From: an uncultured Asticcacaulis sp. | GTDB taxonomy: Bacteria > Pseudomonadota > Alphaproteobacteria > Caulobacterales > Caulobacteraceae | DNA length: 9,210 nucleotides | NCBI GenBank assembly: GCA_946480125.1 | Contig: CAMLIY010000113.1 | Location: 1 to 9,210, forward strand | Direction: 5' to 3' | Part shown: positions 7,965-9,210 of the stretch, piece by piece | Layout: every line of letters begins with the position of its first letter | How positions within the stretch are numbered: the first letter of the stretch is position 1 | Position numbers and translations under genes: made by a program | Notes under the pieces: generated by a model | Databases searched by the model: none | Told to the model about the DNA's origin: nothing | The model's input: the letters and a program-made list of their open reading frames with translations, nothing else

Positions 7965-7980
7965 GGGTGTAGGCGCACCC
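7965..7980 (-). other. Small hairpin in the receptor mRNA leader
   Basis: Arms gggtg (7965-7969) and caccc (7976-7980) form a 5-bp GC-rich hairpin with a 6-nt loop. It lies 11 nt upstream of the receptor's Shine-Dalgarno. It may affect leader stability or translation. It does not resemble any known riboswitch and could be chance. Confidence 0.3.
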
Positions 7981-8014
7981 ACCGCAATTTCCAGCATTAC
8001 ACGCTGTTAATGAA

Positions 8015-8043
8015 GTTAAAGCCCTCTGTCGCAAATCCGTCAA
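8015..8043 (-). promoter_or_regulatory. Probable sigma70-type promoter of the TonB-dependent receptor
   Basis: On the minus strand TTGACG (plus 8038-8043, 5 of 6 to the -35 consensus) is separated by exactly 17 nt from TTTAAC (8015-8020, 4 of 6 to the -10 consensus). Transcription would start near 8008, giving a leader of about 65 nt before the GTG at 7943. An inverted repeat (8049-8064) lies just upstream of the -35. This is a pattern match only. Confidence 0.5.
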
Positions 8044-8048
8044 TCGCG

Positions 8049-8064
8049 CGACACATTTTTGTCG
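8049..8064. repeat. Inverted repeat next to the receptor promoter (possible operator)
   Basis: Arms cgaca (8049-8053) and tgtcg (8060-8064) flank a 6-nt spacer, ending 6 bp from the predicted -35. The position suits an activator or repressor site. The arms are short, so chance symmetry is possible. Confidence 0.35.
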
Positions 8065-8188
8065 ATATCAATTGCAACCTGTTTCAATAAAGTCACAGGC
8101 GAAACATTACCTTACGAAAACTATTGTGGCCGAAGCAGGTCAGTTTTACCGCCCCCCTTTATCGGCTTAAAATATAAATTTTTATTTA

Positions 8189-8212
8189 AATAGTTTGTGA
8201 AATCAAACTATT
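8189..8212. repeat. Perfect 9-bp inverted repeat in AT-rich intergenic DNA
   Basis: Arms aatagtttg (8189-8197) and caaactatt (8204-8212) flank a 6-nt spacer, tgaaat. The element sits beside an AT-rich tract (8166-8192), about 245 bp upstream of the receptor start. The symmetry and spacer resemble a dimeric regulator's operator. No clean U-tract follows on either strand, so a terminator is less likely. Confidence 0.5.
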
Positions 8213-8367
8213 ATTCACCGAACTCTACGTACTTAGTTAAACAGAAAGAAACAAAGAACTCACCCGCAAACGGGCACATACCCAAAAAACCATTCCAGAG
8301 AATTTTGCAGTGCATTCATGTTAGTCGGCGCGAACCTGCAACCCGGTGCGGATTCGACGCAGTGAGT

Positions 8368-8514
8368 CTAATGCTCAACCTGGATATATGTCAGCGCTGA
8401 TACAGGACGGGGCGCACCACTGGCGACAAGGATATGTATCAAAATAATACCCAGAAGCGCCGCCATAATACGCTGCGATCGTTTTGATATATATAGAAAA
8501 AAACTTCCGATCAT
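8368..8514 (-). CDS. Possible small single-pass membrane protein (doubtful)
   Basis: An ATG at 8514 opens a 48-aa frame (MIGSFFLYISKRSQRIMAAL...) containing one hydrophobic stretch, about residues 17-35 (IMAALLGIILIHILVASGA), preceded by basic residues, as in small inner-membrane proteins. AGGA lies about 10 nt upstream of the ATG. The same frame is open back to a TTG at 8562, which would give 64 aa and start 6 nt after the DUF1499 stop. It is on the same strand as DUF1499 and could be its downstream partner. I do not recognise it. Its length and composition do not exclude a chance frame, so no function is assigned. Confidence 0.25.
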   Translation of the reverse strand: MIGSFFLYISKRSQRIMAALLGIILIHILVASGAPRPVSALTYIQVEH

Positions 8515-8568
8515 CGCCACTCGTCCTGATTTCGGACACAGGCAGAGCAAAAGGCGCGCCAATTCGGC

Positions 8569-9204
8569 CTATTCGCTTACTGCAACAGCGGATAATGGCA
8601 AGGCCCTGATATCACGAATAATTTCAGCAACGCGGCGGCAATTGGCGCCGAGATCAGGAATATTGTAACGGCTTACTGATCTCACATCGACGCTGCGTGG
8701 ATCGATGCGGATAACAATATCCGATTTAAAACCGTAGAAATTGTCCTGGTAGGTGGCCTCAATACGCCATGGCGAAGTGCCAAAGACCCGGTAATGGCTT
8801 TGCTTAAGCCGGTTCACAACGGCCGGGATTTGGTCTTCTGTAATGATCAGGTTTTCGATCGTTTTCGCCGCCGGGCATGTGGCTTCATTAATTGCCGCTA
8901 CGGTTTTGCCCCCCCAGTCCAGTGACTCGTTCCGGGGTACGCGCGGCAAATCTTCGATCGGCAATGCGTCCTGGCCGCGTTGCGCCATCAACTTATCCGA
9001 ATAGCTCAAGGGGCGGTCCCAATTGGTGGCGACATCGGCGATCGGCGGATAATCCTTGAGAAGCTTATGGTACCAGGCATATCCGCCGAGAATGCCGCCA
9101 GCGATCACAACCGCCGCAAAAGCCCAGGGCGCGCAGCGGGCCGGGCACATGAATAGTGAGATCAGGAGCGAGAGCGCCGAAACGGCCAGCGCCACCATTG
9201 CCAT
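8569..9204 (-). CDS. DUF1499 family membrane protein, probably 5'-truncated by the window
   Basis: The visible 211 residues start with two hydrophobic helices (about 3-19 and 27-44), placing the protein in the inner membrane. A soluble DUF1499-type domain follows at about 49-205. Supporting signatures are the early GLN/PRNES-like linker (VPRNESLDW near 89-97), FYGFKSDIVIRI (156-167), and the typical tail SRYNIPDLGANCRRVAEIIRDI (within 178-199). The family is widespread in proteobacteria and its function is not established. The ATG at 9204 is only 6 nt from the window end, the frame stays open to the edge, and no ribosome-binding site is visible. DUF1499 proteins of this type often have additional N-terminal membrane segments, so the true start may lie outside. 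It is transcribed toward the receptor gene but separated from it by a long gap. Confidence 0.75.
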   Translation of the reverse strand: MAMVALAVSALSLLISLFMCPARCAPWAFAAVVIAGGILGGYAWYHKLLKDYPPIADVATNWDRPLSYSDKLMAQRGQDALPIEDLPRVPRNESLDWGGKTVAAINEATCPAAKTIENLIITEDQIPAVVNRLKQSHYRVFGTSPWRIEATYQDNFYGFKSDIVIRIDPRSVDVRSVSRYNIPDLGANCRRVAEIIRDIRALPLSAVAVSE

Positions 9205-9210
9205 CCGCGG

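Larger units (their letters stand above)
7944..8568. other. Long mostly non-coding region upstream of the receptor
   Basis: About 625 bp separate the receptor start from the stop of the DUF1499 gene. The part near the receptor holds the promoter, leader hairpin and inverted repeats listed separately. An AT-rich block spans about 8166-8215. Between 8215 and 8370 nothing convincing is visible: a plus-strand reading frame there has no family-like sequence. The part at 8368-8562 contains one doubtful small ORF. No cobalamin-box-like or other recognisable riboswitch motif was seen ahead of the receptor. Confidence 0.6.

Noticed and set aside
8325..8368. A tRNA-like stretch (ggttgcaggttcgcgcc on the minus strand) resembling a T arm
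   Set aside because: The bases following the loop do not pair with the 5' side of the supposed T stem. No acceptor or anticodon arms could be folded around it.
8197..8400. A 67-codon plus-strand frame in the intergenic region
   Set aside because: There is no ribosome-binding site, no recognisable motif or hydrophobic segment, and its start lies inside the inverted repeat at 8189-8212. Probably chance.
8488..8520. A run of seven T on the minus strand after CGATGATCGG, resembling a terminator for the DUF1499 gene
   Set aside because: The hairpin has only about 3-4 pairs with a tiny loop, too weak for an intrinsic terminator.

Overview
The window looks like chromosomal DNA of a Gram-negative alphaproteobacterium, most likely Caulobacteraceae-like (Asticcacaulis or Caulobacter type). 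The grounds are an outer-membrane TonB-dependent receptor with an N-terminal carboxypeptidase-regulatory-like domain, a 67K-type SppA, a DUF1499 membrane protein and the general protein style. The genus is an inference from style; no search was run.

Layout. At the left edge is a complete tRNA-Gln(UUG) on the minus strand (2-75). Diverging from it on the plus strand are trhO (293-1189), a rhodanese-type tRNA U34 hydroxylase, and sppA (1311-3095), a signal-peptide peptidase with its own likely promoter. Both are GC-rich housekeeping genes. Converging on sppA from the minus strand is a two-gene accessory block of visibly lower GC. It holds a 1047-aa Oar-like TonB-dependent receptor (4800-7943, GTG start) followed downstream by a TPR-sulfotransferase fusion (3133-4662). 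A textbook rho-independent terminator (4746-4771) separates them. Upstream of the receptor lies about 620 bp of largely non-coding, partly AT-rich DNA. It carries a likely sigma70 promoter, two inverted repeats and perhaps one small membrane ORF. At the right edge is a DUF1499 membrane protein (8569-9204), probably cut at its N-terminus by the window end.

How the parts may work together. trhO and sppA are independent functions (wobble-uridine modification and envelope protein quality control). The point of interest is the receptor-sulfotransferase pair. A PAPS-type sulfotransferase with a TPR protein-binding front end sits directly downstream of a large outer-membrane receptor. The receptor's barrel contains four tight cysteine pairs, probably disulfide-closed surface loops, and an acidic, tyrosine-rich segment. 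A working hypothesis, not proven here, is that the sulfotransferase modifies the receptor, another envelope protein, or a surface or secreted molecule linked to that receptor's ligand.
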